Part shown: in pieces, positions 36,035-43,457 of the stretch
How positions within the stretch are numbered: position 1 is the stretch's first letter
Layout: each line of letters begins with the position of its first letter
Assembly: GCA_039908525.1 (NCBI GenBank)
Contig: JAMOAY010000016.1
Location: 1-64,000 of the forward strand
From: Magnetaquicoccus sp039908525
GTDB taxonomy: Bacteria; Pseudomonadota; Magnetococcia; Magnetococcales; Magnetaquicoccaceae
Direction: 5' to 3'
DNA length: 64,000 bases
Notes under the pieces: model-generated
What the model was told of the DNA's origin: nothing
The model's input: the letters and a program-made list of their open reading frames with translations, nothing else
Database searches by the model: none
Translations under genes and position numbers: made by a program

Positions 36035-37291
36035 TCAGTTGTTCATACTGGCGAAAAATTCCGCATTATTCTTTGTTGCTTTGACTTTGTCCAGGAGAAA
36101 CCCCATGGAGTCCTGCGGTCCCATGGGCAACAACACCCGCCGCAGCAGCCACAGCTTGTTCAGTTCGTCCCGATCGATCAGCAGTTGCTCCTTGCGGGTC
36201 CCGGACTTGGCGATATCCATGGCGGGGAAAGTACGTTTTTCCACGAGCTTGCGATCCAGATGCAACTCCATGTTGCCGGTCCCCTTGAACTCCTCGAAAA
36301 TCACCTCGTCCATTCGGGAACCGGTGTCCACCAGCGCCGTGGCGATGATGGTCAACGAGCCGCCCTCTTCGATGTTGCGCGCCGCCCCGAAAAACCGCTT
36401 GGGACGCTGCAGGGCATTGGCGTCGATACCACCGGACAACACCTTGCCGGAGGGAGGGGCCACGGTGTTGTAGGCCCGCGCCAGGCGGGTGATGGAGTCG
36501 AGCAGGATCACCACATCCCGTTTGTGTTCCACCAGCCGTTTGGCCTTTTCCAGGACCATCTCCGCCACCTGCACATGCCGGGTGGCCGGTTCGTCGAAGG
36601 TGGAGGAGATCACCTCCCCCCGCACCGAACGCTGCATGTCCGTCACCTCTTCCGGCCGCTCGTCGATCAGCAACACCTGCAGGATCACCTCGGGATGGTT
36701 GCTGGAAATGGAGTGGGCAATGCTCTGCATCAGCATGGTCTTGCCGGTGCGGGGCTGGGCGACGATCAGACCCCGTTGGCCTTTGCCAATGGGACAGATC
36801 AAATCGATGATGCGCGTCCCCACATCCTCATCGGGACAGTTCTCCACCTCCATGATCAACCGTTCGTCCGGGTAGAGCGGGGTCAGGTTGTCGAACAGGA
36901 TCTTGTCCCGCGTTTTGAACGGCTCGTCAAAGTTGATCTTTTCCACCCGCAACAGGGCGAAATAACGCTCATTCTCCTTGGGTGCGCGGATCTGCCCGTC
37001 GATGACATCCCCGGTGCGCAGGGCAAAACGGCGAATCTGTGACGGCGAGACGTAAATGTCGTCCGGGCCGGGCAGATAGTTCATGTCCGGGGCGCGCAAA
37101 AAGCCGAAGCCATCCGGCAGCACCTCCAGCACCCCTTCGCCATAAATCTGGCCATTGTTGGTGACCTCTGCCTTCAGGAGGGCATAGATCAGATCCTGAC
37201 GGCGCATGCCGTTGATGCCCTCTATCTTCTTCTCGACGGCCAGGGCTGTTAACGCGGAAACGCTTTCGGATTTCAGGTCTTTGAGATTCAT
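36035..37291 (-). CDS. rho: Transcription termination factor Rho
   Basis: Rho is the hexameric RNA helicase that ends transcription at unstructured C-rich RNA. The 418-aa protein has an N-terminal Rho-N/OB region (GVLEVLPDGFGFLR), the Walker A motif with PRTGKT near residue 180, a Walker B VVILLDSITR, and the Q-loop/R-loop region GGIDANALQRPKRFFGAARN. ATG 37291 gives the standard start (MNLKDLKS); the frame continues upstream without a family match. It is followed by rpmE and preceded by a leader of about 500 nt. In alphaproteobacteria rho is often near oriC. Confidence 0.98.
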   Translation of the reverse strand: MNLKDLKSESVSALTALAVEKKIEGINGMRRQDLIYALLKAEVTNNGQIYGEGVLEVLPDGFGFLRAPDMNYLPGPDDIYVSPSQIRRFALRTGDVIDGQIRAPKENERYFALLRVEKINFDEPFKTRDKILFDNLTPLYPDERLIMEVENCPDEDVGTRIIDLICPIGKGQRGLIVAQPRTGKTMLMQSIAHSISSNHPEVILQVLLIDERPEEVTDMQRSVRGEVISSTFDEPATRHVQVAEMVLEKAKRLVEHKRDVVILLDSITRLARAYNTVAPPSGKVLSGGIDANALQRPKRFFGAARNIEEGGSLTIIATALVDTGSRMDEVIFEEFKGTGNMELHLDRKLVEKRTFPAMDIAKSGTRKEQLLIDRDELNKLWLLRRVLLPMGPQDSMGFLLDKVKATKNNAEFFASMNN

Positions 37292-37787
37292 GGGGCAGCA
37301 GACCGATTCAGTGGGTTGAACAACACGGACGAACGGCGGAGCGCCTGCCGAAGGGACAGGGCAGCCGCGCATTCCACAAGACGCAGAAGAACCAAAACCA
37401 AGGGACCAACACGTTCCAGCTGCGGAGTTTCAGCGTGAAAAAAACCGGAAAAAAAAGAGAAACCATGCGCCAACCGGGATGGAACACGCCACCCACCGGC
37501 AGACCCTCATTCAGGAGACCGACAGCACAGCGACCAGCGCGAGGAGCCCGCTGGATAATCGTTGGAGCAAAAGGCCGGAACGTGGTTGTTTGACAGGGGG
37601 ATGGGAGTCCGCTCATGCACGCGCCACCTGCACCGGCGACCGCGCAGAGACGGCCGACACACAACAGAAGAGCGCACGGAAACAGCGACGTTCGCGTCCG
37701 GCGTGACAAGGCGTGCCACACACCGGGGAGTACATACCAACCGTCCGCGAGGGTAAACGGGGTTTCCGCAAAAGTCAAACATAATTT
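37292..37787 (-). promoter_or_regulatory. Long leader region upstream of rho
   Basis: This stretch of 496 bp between coaE and rho holds no convincing gene. A 156-codon frame on the minus strand has a composition unlike a protein and no match. In the direction of rho transcription the sequence is rich in C and T with few long hairpins, including pyrimidine runs near 37440-37455. A TATAA-like AT-rich patch occurs near 37780-37795. Rho is known to autoregulate through termination in its own leader, so a Rho-dependent attenuator is a reasonable inference. Confidence 0.4.
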
Positions 37788-38522
37788 TTATAAATCCTCC
37801 CGACCCCCCTCCTGCTCCCGGGCGTCTGGCCACTCGGGCCAGTGGTGTGGCCACGCCCGTTTGCTGGCAACAGATGGCGTGGCATGCGCCCACTGTTGCA
37901 GCTCCGACCACAGCCGCTGCAGCTGGAGCTCGGTGGCCGGCCAGGAGCCGCTGTTGTCGATGACGGAGCGGGCACGTTGCTGTTTCTCCTGCTCCGGCAG
38001 TTGCTGGGCGATCACCGCCTGCCGCACGGCGGGGGACATGGCCGACCGCTCCTGCAGACGCTCCTCCTGGGCCGCCCCGCACAGCACGGCCACCGTCCAG
38101 TCAAACCGCTGCTCGCTGGCGGTTTCAAACAACAGCGGAATCTCGACCACCACCAGGGTCGTTGCATCCCGTGGCGTCTGCCTCTGCCAGCGGAGCAGGG
38201 CCCGGGCCAGGCGCCGGAAAATCTGCGGATGAACGATTGCCTCCAACCGTTTACGGGCCTCGATGTCCCGGAAAATGATCTCCCCCAACCGTCGTCGGTC
38301 AATGGGACGTGGCGAGCCGGGCAGATCCTCGCCCAGGATTTCGGGTCCGAAATGGTCCACCACCGCCTGCCAGCCACGGCTGCCCGGCAACAGCACGGCA
38401 CGACCCTCCTGGTCCGCATCCAGCAGATGGGCGCCCCGCTCTGCCAGCCAGCGGCTGACCCGGCTTTTGCCGCAGCCCAAAGAGCCGGTCACGGCCACCA
38501 GCAACAGCGCACCCGCCGTCAT
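37788..38522 (-). CDS. coaE: Dephospho-CoA kinase
   Basis: CoaE phosphorylates dephospho-CoA in the last step of coenzyme A synthesis. The 244-aa protein begins with VAVTGSLGCGKS (P-loop at about residues 13-20), continues with a LLDADQEGR segment binding the substrate, an IVHPQIF motif near residue 96 and VVVEIPLLFE. The last 40 residues (Trp/Pro/Glu-rich) go beyond the usual length of about 200 aa. It is 34 bp downstream of the prepilin peptidase gene, an association also seen in type IV pilus clusters (pilD-coaE). Confidence 0.95.
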   Translation of the reverse strand: MTAGALLLVAVTGSLGCGKSRVSRWLAERGAHLLDADQEGRAVLLPGSRGWQAVVDHFGPEILGEDLPGSPRPIDRRRLGEIIFRDIEARKRLEAIVHPQIFRRLARALLRWQRQTPRDATTLVVVEIPLLFETASEQRFDWTVAVLCGAAQEERLQERSAMSPAVRQAVIAQQLPEQEKQQRARSVIDNSGSWPATELQLQRLWSELQQWAHATPSVASKRAWPHHWPEWPDAREQEGGREDL

Positions 38523-38556
38523 CGTACCCCTTCCGTCGGCCGCGGGGCAGCCCCGC

Positions 38557-39327
38557 TCAGGAAAAATACCACCGGTAGATCTCCGTTCCCAGACAAAGAT
38601 GGACCCAGGCCGCCAGAACCAGATAGGGGCCGAAAGGAATCGGTTGCGAACGGTCCCGACCGGCCGCCACCATCCAGACGACCCCCACCACCGAGCCCAT
38701 CAAACCGGCCAGGAACAGGGTCAACGGCAGACTCTGCCAGCCCAGCCAGGCGCCGATCATGGCCAGCAGCTTGATGTCGCCCATGCCCATGCCAACCTTG
38801 CCGGTTGTTTTTTCAAACAGCCAGGCAAACAACCACAGACCGCCGCCCCCGGCGACCGCCCCCAGCAGCGCCTCCTCCAGGGTGGCCAACGGAGGGCCGC
38901 TCAGCGACAGACCGGCCACCAGCAGGCCCAGGACGATGCCCGGCAGGGTGATGAGATCCGGCAGGATGTAGTGATAAAAATCGATCACCATCAGCACCAG
39001 AAAGGCAAAGCCGAGCAGGGCGATCCACAGGCTGCTCCAGCTCAGGCCGAACTGCAACCCAACCTGCACGGCCAACAAGCCGGCCGCCAGCTCCACCACG
39101 GGGTAGATCCAGCCGATCCCCTGCCGACAGACGCGACAGCGACCCCGCAACCACAGCCAGCTCAACAGGGGAATGTTGTCGTACCAGGCCAGCATATACC
39201 CGCAGGCCGGACAGGCGGAACGGGGGCGGATGACGCTCTTCTCCCGTGGCAGGCGGTAGATGCAGACATTGAGAAAGCTGCCCACCACACTGCCGTACAG
39301 GAAAAGGATCGCGGACTCCGCAGGCAT
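38557..39327 (-). CDS. pilD: Type IV prepilin leader peptidase / N-methyltransferase
   Basis: PilD cleaves and methylates prepilins and pseudopilins in the inner membrane. The 256-aa protein has an N-terminal FLYGSVVGSFLNVCIYRLPR segment and a cytoplasmic zinc-type CPAC/CRVC pair of motifs associated with the methylase. Several TM helices follow, with the two catalytic aspartates in DFYHYILPD (near residue 120) and GMGMGDIKL (near residue 185). No pilin gene lies in the window, but the nearby FimV-like protein fits a pilus or secretion system. It follows terC by 7 bp. Confidence 0.95.
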   Translation of the reverse strand: MPAESAILFLYGSVVGSFLNVCIYRLPREKSVIRPRSACPACGYMLAWYDNIPLLSWLWLRGRCRVCRQGIGWIYPVVELAAGLLAVQVGLQFGLSWSSLWIALLGFAFLVLMVIDFYHYILPDLITLPGIVLGLLVAGLSLSGPPLATLEEALLGAVAGGGGLWLFAWLFEKTTGKVGMGMGDIKLLAMIGAWLGWQSLPLTLFLAGLMGSVVGVVWMVAAGRDRSQPIPFGPYLVLAAWVHLCLGTEIYRWYFS

Positions 39328-39334
39328 GGGGGCC

Positions 39335-40345
39335 TTACTCCTTTTTCGGCAACAGCAGGGAGGCCAGCACCCCCAGACCCAGGATGGAAAAGACGAAGCC
39401 CATGCTCTGGCCGGGGGTGATGTGGAGATTTGGCCACTGGATGATGGTGTTGCCGGCCTCGATCGCCAGCTTGGCGGCGATGTAAAACAGCAGGGCGATG
39501 ATGGCCTTGTCCAGGTGGACGAGAAATTTCATCAGACTGGCGAGGATGAAAAACATGGCCCGCAACCCCATGACGCCGAAGATCATCGCCCCCCAGACCA
39601 GGACCGGCTCCTTGGTCACGGCAATCACCGCCGGCACCGAATCGAAGGCGAACATGATATCCGTGGCCTGGATGACCATGGTGCAGAGCAGGGCCGGGGT
39701 GGCGTAGCGCCGGGCCTGGGCCGTCAGCTGAATGGTGGGATCCTGGCTTTGCAGAGCCTCGGCCTCCTGGCGGGAGAGGATCATCGCCTGACCGTGCAGA
39801 CGGGGAAAAACCGGCATGAACCGCTCGGTCAGCCGTACCGACCAGTGTTGAGAATAATCGTGCAGGGACTCATCGGCCTCCCCGGCCGTCAACATTTTCC
39901 AGGCGGTCCAGGCGACCACGGCGGCAAAGGCCAGACCGACCCAGGGCGAGGCGGCATACAGGGCCGTGCCCACGCTGGCAAAGGCCAGGCGGAAAACAAT
40001 GGCGCCCAGGATGCCATAGAACAGCACCCGGCGCAGCGCCACCTCCTTGATGTTGAAAGAGGCAAAGATGACCATGAACACCATCACATTGTCGAAGGAG
40101 AGGGACTCCTCCAGGACGAAACCCACCAGAAAGAGCGTCGCCCAGGCCGGGTCATAGACCAGCCACAGGTATCCTGCAAAACAGAGGGCGGCCACCACCC
40201 AAAAGAGAAACCAGAGCGTGGCCTCCTTGAGGCTCATGGTGCGGTTTTGATGATGGGCGTGGATGTCGGTTGCCATGTAAAAGGTGATCACTGCCACGAA
40301 GATCAGCAGGATGTCTGTGGGAAAACCGAGATGTTGTGCGTCCAT
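39335..40345 (-). CDS. TerC/Alx-family integral membrane protein
   Basis: The 336-aa protein has about nine hydrophobic helices and the TerC family blocks: LEESLSFDNVMVF near residue 80 and ATDIMFAFDSVPAV near residue 225, with the paired acidic residues inside the membrane. Established work links this family to manganese export and to metalation of secreted enzymes; older names refer to tellurite resistance. The His-rich loop near residues 29-32 may bind metal. No yybP-ykoY riboswitch is seen in the short upstream region. It forms a tight pair with pilD. Confidence 0.92.
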   Translation of the reverse strand: MDAQHLGFPTDILLIFVAVITFYMATDIHAHHQNRTMSLKEATLWFLFWVVAALCFAGYLWLVYDPAWATLFLVGFVLEESLSFDNVMVFMVIFASFNIKEVALRRVLFYGILGAIVFRLAFASVGTALYAASPWVGLAFAAVVAWTAWKMLTAGEADESLHDYSQHWSVRLTERFMPVFPRLHGQAMILSRQEAEALQSQDPTIQLTAQARRYATPALLCTMVIQATDIMFAFDSVPAVIAVTKEPVLVWGAMIFGVMGLRAMFFILASLMKFLVHLDKAIIALLFYIAAKLAIEAGNTIIQWPNLHITPGQSMGFVFSILGLGVLASLLLPKKE

Positions 40346-40453
40346 GGAGAGTCCTCATGCGATCATGACAGGGTGACAAGAACACGATGCCGTACCGGTC
40401 CAGGCTGCGGCATTGTGGCAAAAATCCGGCGTGTTGGCAATCGGTGCGGGAGA

Positions 40454-42121
40454 TCAGCGGCGGGCCACCACCACCCGCCGGGGGTCCTCATGGATCACCC
40501 GCATGGGCAGGCCGCTCGCGCGCCAAGGCGCAAAATCCTCCCGACGGAAAACGGCGGCAGCCTGGTTTTCCTGCAACCAGCGTTGCTTGAAAAGGGCCGT
40601 GTTGGCGATCCATTGGGCCGGTTCCTGACGAATGCCGAAGGCCAACTCGCCCTGAAAGTGGACCAGGGTGATGGTCCGCCCCAGATAGAAAGGCAGCGAC
40701 TGGAAGTAGCAATTGACGCCATAGACCGGGGTCTTGGCATCCCCCAGCGCCGTGATGGCCTGGGCCGCCTGGCGGCTGGAGTTGCTCGGAGAAAAGACCT
40801 GGGCCCCCCAGGCGACAAGTTGCACCGTCAGCAGGGTGGAGACCACCAGGACGGACAGGGCCATGCCTCCCTGACAACGGCGCCAGAGGGAGATCCCCAC
40901 CGCCACCGCCAGTACCGCAGCAGCTCCCAGCAACCAGGGACGGGCCGCCAGCAGCATCTCGGGGGGATGCCGGTTGTCCACAAACAGCTCCACGTGGATA
41001 CCCCCTGCCACCAGCAGTCCCGCCAGAATGGCCAACAGACGGGTTTCCCAGCCAACGGCCAGGGTGCCGGTTTGGGCCAGATGGCGGCCCAGGAGCAGGG
41101 CCAGGGGGGGGAACAGAGGCAGGATGTAGGGGATCAACTTGGACTGGGAAATGGAAAAAAATCCCAAAATAAAAACCACATAAACCCACAACAGCCGCAC
41201 CGGGTCAAAGCCTCCCGCGCCCCGGCTCCAGGAAAAACCGGGCCGCAGCAGCACAACCAGAACCCGATGGGTCCAGGGCACGCTGCCCAGCAACAAGACC
41301 CCCAGAAAATACCACGGCTGCCCGGTCCGGCCATGAACGGTGCTGGTGTAGCGTTCCAGGTGCTCGTGGATGAAGAAAAAATGGGCAAATTCCGCATTGA
41401 CCTGGCTTACCCCCACCACCCAGGGGGCCGTCAGGGCCAGAAACAGGAGCAATCCCCAGCCCAGATGCAGGTGGCGCCACAGGGCCCAATCCCGCTGCCA
41501 GAGTGAGTAAAGCAGCAGCGTGGCGGCAGGCAGCAGCAGGCCGATGATCCCTTTGCTCAGACAGGCGCCGGCCAGGGCCGCCCAGCCCAGCAGCATGTAG
41601 GTGCGGCAGAGCGCCGGTTCCTCCTCCCTCCGGGCGTGGCCCAACAGCAGGGCACCCATGCCCAGCGTCAACCAGACCGAGGTGGACATGTCCAGGGTGT
41701 TGAAATGGCCCATGGTGGCATACAGGAACAGGCTGGAAAGGATCAGACCGGCATACCAGCCGGCGGCAGGACCAAACAGCCGGCTTCCCACACGGATCAC
41801 CCACACAATGCCGATAAAGCCCATGAGGGCCCCCCACAACCGGGAGGTGCCGGCCTCGGTGCCCAACAGGCGGAACAGGGCGGCCGTCGCCCAGTAGTGC
41901 AGCGGCGGTTTCTCGAAATATTGAAACCCGTCCAGGCGGGGCGTGAGCCAGTCACCGCTGGCCAGCATCTCCCGGGGGATCTCGGCATACCGCCCTTCGT
42001 CCGGTTCGTTCAGATCCCGATGGCCCAGCAGGGTGAACCAGAGCACACCCAGAACCAGAAGTACCACCAGGCCCCAGGCCGGCCGGGTCGTTGGATCATC
42101 GGTTCTCTCTGTGGGGTCCAT
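40454..42121 (-). CDS. ArnT-like glycosyltransferase (GT83, PMT family)
   Basis: The 555-aa membrane protein has an N-terminal TM and the periplasmic loop motif EPDEGRYAEIPREML, followed by DWLTPRLDG and YFEKPPLHYW, the signature of ArnT-type lipid-linked sugar transferases. About eleven further helices and a C-terminal soluble domain follow. ArnT transfers aminoarabinose to lipid A; relatives modify other glycolipids or proteins, so the sugar here is undetermined. ATG 42121 is chosen over a start 13 codons upstream on ribosome-binding-site spacing. It is followed by terC after 108 bp. Confidence 0.88.
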   Translation of the reverse strand: MDPTERTDDPTTRPAWGLVVLLVLGVLWFTLLGHRDLNEPDEGRYAEIPREMLASGDWLTPRLDGFQYFEKPPLHYWATAALFRLLGTEAGTSRLWGALMGFIGIVWVIRVGSRLFGPAAGWYAGLILSSLFLYATMGHFNTLDMSTSVWLTLGMGALLLGHARREEEPALCRTYMLLGWAALAGACLSKGIIGLLLPAATLLLYSLWQRDWALWRHLHLGWGLLLFLALTAPWVVGVSQVNAEFAHFFFIHEHLERYTSTVHGRTGQPWYFLGVLLLGSVPWTHRVLVVLLRPGFSWSRGAGGFDPVRLLWVYVVFILGFFSISQSKLIPYILPLFPPLALLLGRHLAQTGTLAVGWETRLLAILAGLLVAGGIHVELFVDNRHPPEMLLAARPWLLGAAAVLAVAVGISLWRRCQGGMALSVLVVSTLLTVQLVAWGAQVFSPSNSSRQAAQAITALGDAKTPVYGVNCYFQSLPFYLGRTITLVHFQGELAFGIRQEPAQWIANTALFKQRWLQENQAAAVFRREDFAPWRASGLPMRVIHEDPRRVVVARR

Positions 42122-42259
42122 GTGTGTTTGCTTTCCCTTGCTTGTGACACCGTTGCGCACTTGCCCTGCCGCTTCCAGAAAAAAACATACACGAAAAGCA
42201 GTCGGAACACCATCGGGAAAAGAGGTGGCTCAACCTTCTGCCCAACATGCAATTTCTTG

Positions 42260-42289
42260 TTGACATCCCTCTGCGCAGACACTTACCAT
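42260..42289 (+). promoter_or_regulatory. Promoter of the small secreted Cys protein gene
   Basis: TTGACA (42260-42265) and TACCAT (42284-42289) are separated by 18 bp. It lies about 85 bp upstream of the start of the small gene, in the interval divergent from the ArnT-like gene. Confidence 0.55.
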
Positions 42290-42372
42290 AACGCTCCGCG
42301 CGCCCGGTCCCGAACGCGGTCGTGTGCGTTGTGCGGCAACAATTCGAGATGGCTTAATATGGAGTGATGACG

Positions 42373-42636
42373 ATGAAATTCAAGTTTGCAATGGCGCTGT
42401 TGGCGGGTGCAATGCTGGCCAGCGGCACGGCGTATGCCGGTGCGGATGACATGAAATGGATTGCCAAGTGCTTGAAAGACAACGCCGATGCCAAAGTGGC
42501 ACCCGAGGTGGTGAGCGCCTATTGCACCTGCATGAACAGCAAGATGGACGAGAGCGAGACCCAGTCGATCTCCACCTGGGAGAAGAGCCACCCGCAAGAG
42601 ATGGCCGCCTGCGAGCGTCAGTCTGGCTGGAAGTAA
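42373..42636 (+). CDS. Small secreted four-cysteine protein
   Basis: The 87-residue product has a typical signal peptide (basic start, hydrophobic helix, cleavage after GTAYA near residue 23). The mature part of about 64 residues contains four cysteines (KCLKDN, YCTCMN, ACERQ), probably two disulphides, and many charged residues. I do not know the family. The GGAG at 42361-42364 is best spaced for ATG 42373; two earlier in-frame starts exist. It has its own promoter and a hairpin downstream, so it is a single-gene unit. A small periplasmic stress or metal-binding protein is possible, but not shown. Confidence 0.72.
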   Translation: MKFKFAMALLAGAMLASGTAYAGADDMKWIAKCLKDNADAKVAPEVVSAYCTCMNSKMDESETQSISTWEKSHPQEMAACERQSGWK

Positions 42637-42666
42637 GGGTTTGACACCCTCTGCATGATGTGCGCT

Positions 42667-42701
42667 GCACCACGATGGCCCCGGCAGGGGTGTCGTGGTG
42701 C
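42667..42701. terminator. Hairpin after the small secreted protein gene
   Basis: GCACCACGA and TCGTGGTGC pair perfectly around an inner CCCC/GGGG stem, giving a long compact hairpin. There is no U tract. It lies between convergent genes and may serve both. Confidence 0.5.
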
Positions 42702-42776
42702 GGCTGCGGTGATGAAGACAGGAACCCGGAAGCCTGTTGCAGTCCGGAGAACAATGCATGACCACCCTGGATGGGG

Positions 42777-43325
42777 TCAATGGCCGCCCGGCAACACGCG
42801 CACCAGGGTCATGAGAATACCCGCCATCATGGCCAGCTGCGCCAGGGCAAGGCCGACCATCCACCGGATCGTCTCATTCTTGGCGGCCTCGATCTCTTTG
42901 CGCAACGTCTCCTTGGTAGTTTCAACCTTGCCGTCCAGGGTGGCGATATCCAACTTCAGATTCGCTTCCACGGCGGCGATGCGGGCGTTCGTATCCGCAA
43001 TGTCCTGTTTGAGTTCGGCTCTGACGGTTTCAATATCCCGTTTGAGTTCGGCTCTGACGGTTTCAATATCCCGTTTGAGTTCGGCTCTGACGGTTTCAAT
43101 ATCCCGTTTGAGTTCGGCTTTAACGGCTTCAATATCCCGTTTGAGTTCCAGAACGTTGTGGTCCACCTGTGCCACATCCGCCTTGGTGGAAAGCTGGGTG
43201 TGCAAAATCTCCGAGAGCAGGCGCACCTGCGCTTCCGCCTGCTCCTCCGTAAACCCCGTGGCAACCATCTGTTTGACAAATTTGTGTGTGTCAAAGGCAA
43301 ACGCAACATCGACGGTCGTGCTCAT
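42777..43325 (-). CDS. CCDC90/DUF1640-like coiled-coil membrane protein
   Basis: The 182-aa protein fits the DUF1640 family: an N-terminal FDTHKFVKQMVATGFTEEQAEA motif, a long coiled coil, and one C-terminal transmembrane helix (residues about 157-178). Mitochondrial relatives (CCDC90, MCUR1) are inner-membrane coiled-coil proteins; the bacterial function is unknown. The coiled coil contains tandem copies of an 11-residue unit (AELKRDIETVR) encoded by a nearly perfect 33-bp DNA repeat. A GGAGG ribosome-binding site precedes the ATG. Repeat number could vary between strains, changing the stalk length. Confidence 0.85.
   Translation of the reverse strand: MSTTVDVAFAFDTHKFVKQMVATGFTEEQAEAQVRLLSEILHTQLSTKADVAQVDHNVLELKRDIEAVKAELKRDIETVRAELKRDIETVRAELKRDIETVRAELKQDIADTNARIAAVEANLKLDIATLDGKVETTKETLRKEIEAAKNETIRWMVGLALAQLAMMAGILMTLVRVLPGGH
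43008..43139 (-). repeat. 33-bp in-frame tandem repeat, four copies
   Basis: Three perfect copies (43008-43040, 43041-43073, 43074-43106) and a fourth with three changes (43107-43139) lie inside the DUF1640-like gene. The unit encodes an 11-residue heptad-like coiled-coil segment. The unit is a multiple of three, so expansion or contraction keeps the frame. Confidence 0.95.
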
Positions 43326-43405
43326 GGTGCTCCCTCCTCTCGGTTGAACTCTACCCGTACCCTGTCGAACCTCTCTCTTCCGGTGGGAACCGAATGGTCA
43401 GGGAG

Positions 43406-43457
43406 ATCCAGGAGGGGATGATATCCCCTCCTGGCAGGGCGAGGGCAGAGCCCCGCC
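43406..43457. repeat. Double hairpin repeat after the chemoreceptor gene
   Basis: CCAGGAGGGG/CCCCTCCTGG (43408-43434, loop ATGATAT-like) and GGGCGAGGGC/GCCCCGCCC form two consecutive hairpins directly after the chemoreceptor stop codon. They belong to the CCAGGRG hairpin family and could end its transcript. Confidence 0.65.

Noticed and set aside
37308..37778. A 156-codon frame upstream of rho
   Set aside because: Its composition (Pro/Arg/Cys/Phe-rich) is unlike a protein, it has no good ribosome-binding site, and it is better explained as the rho leader.
40346..40453. A yybP-ykoY manganese riboswitch before terC
   Set aside because: The gap is only 108 bp and lacks the conserved paired loops of that riboswitch.
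38263..42367. Long plus-strand frames opposite coaE, pilD, terC and the ArnT-like gene
   Set aside because: They are Gln/His/Arg-rich mirror frames of four recognised membrane or enzyme genes.
43008..43139. 33-bp direct repeats as a possible CRISPR array
   Set aside because: The repeats are directly adjacent without spacers and lie in frame within a coding gene.
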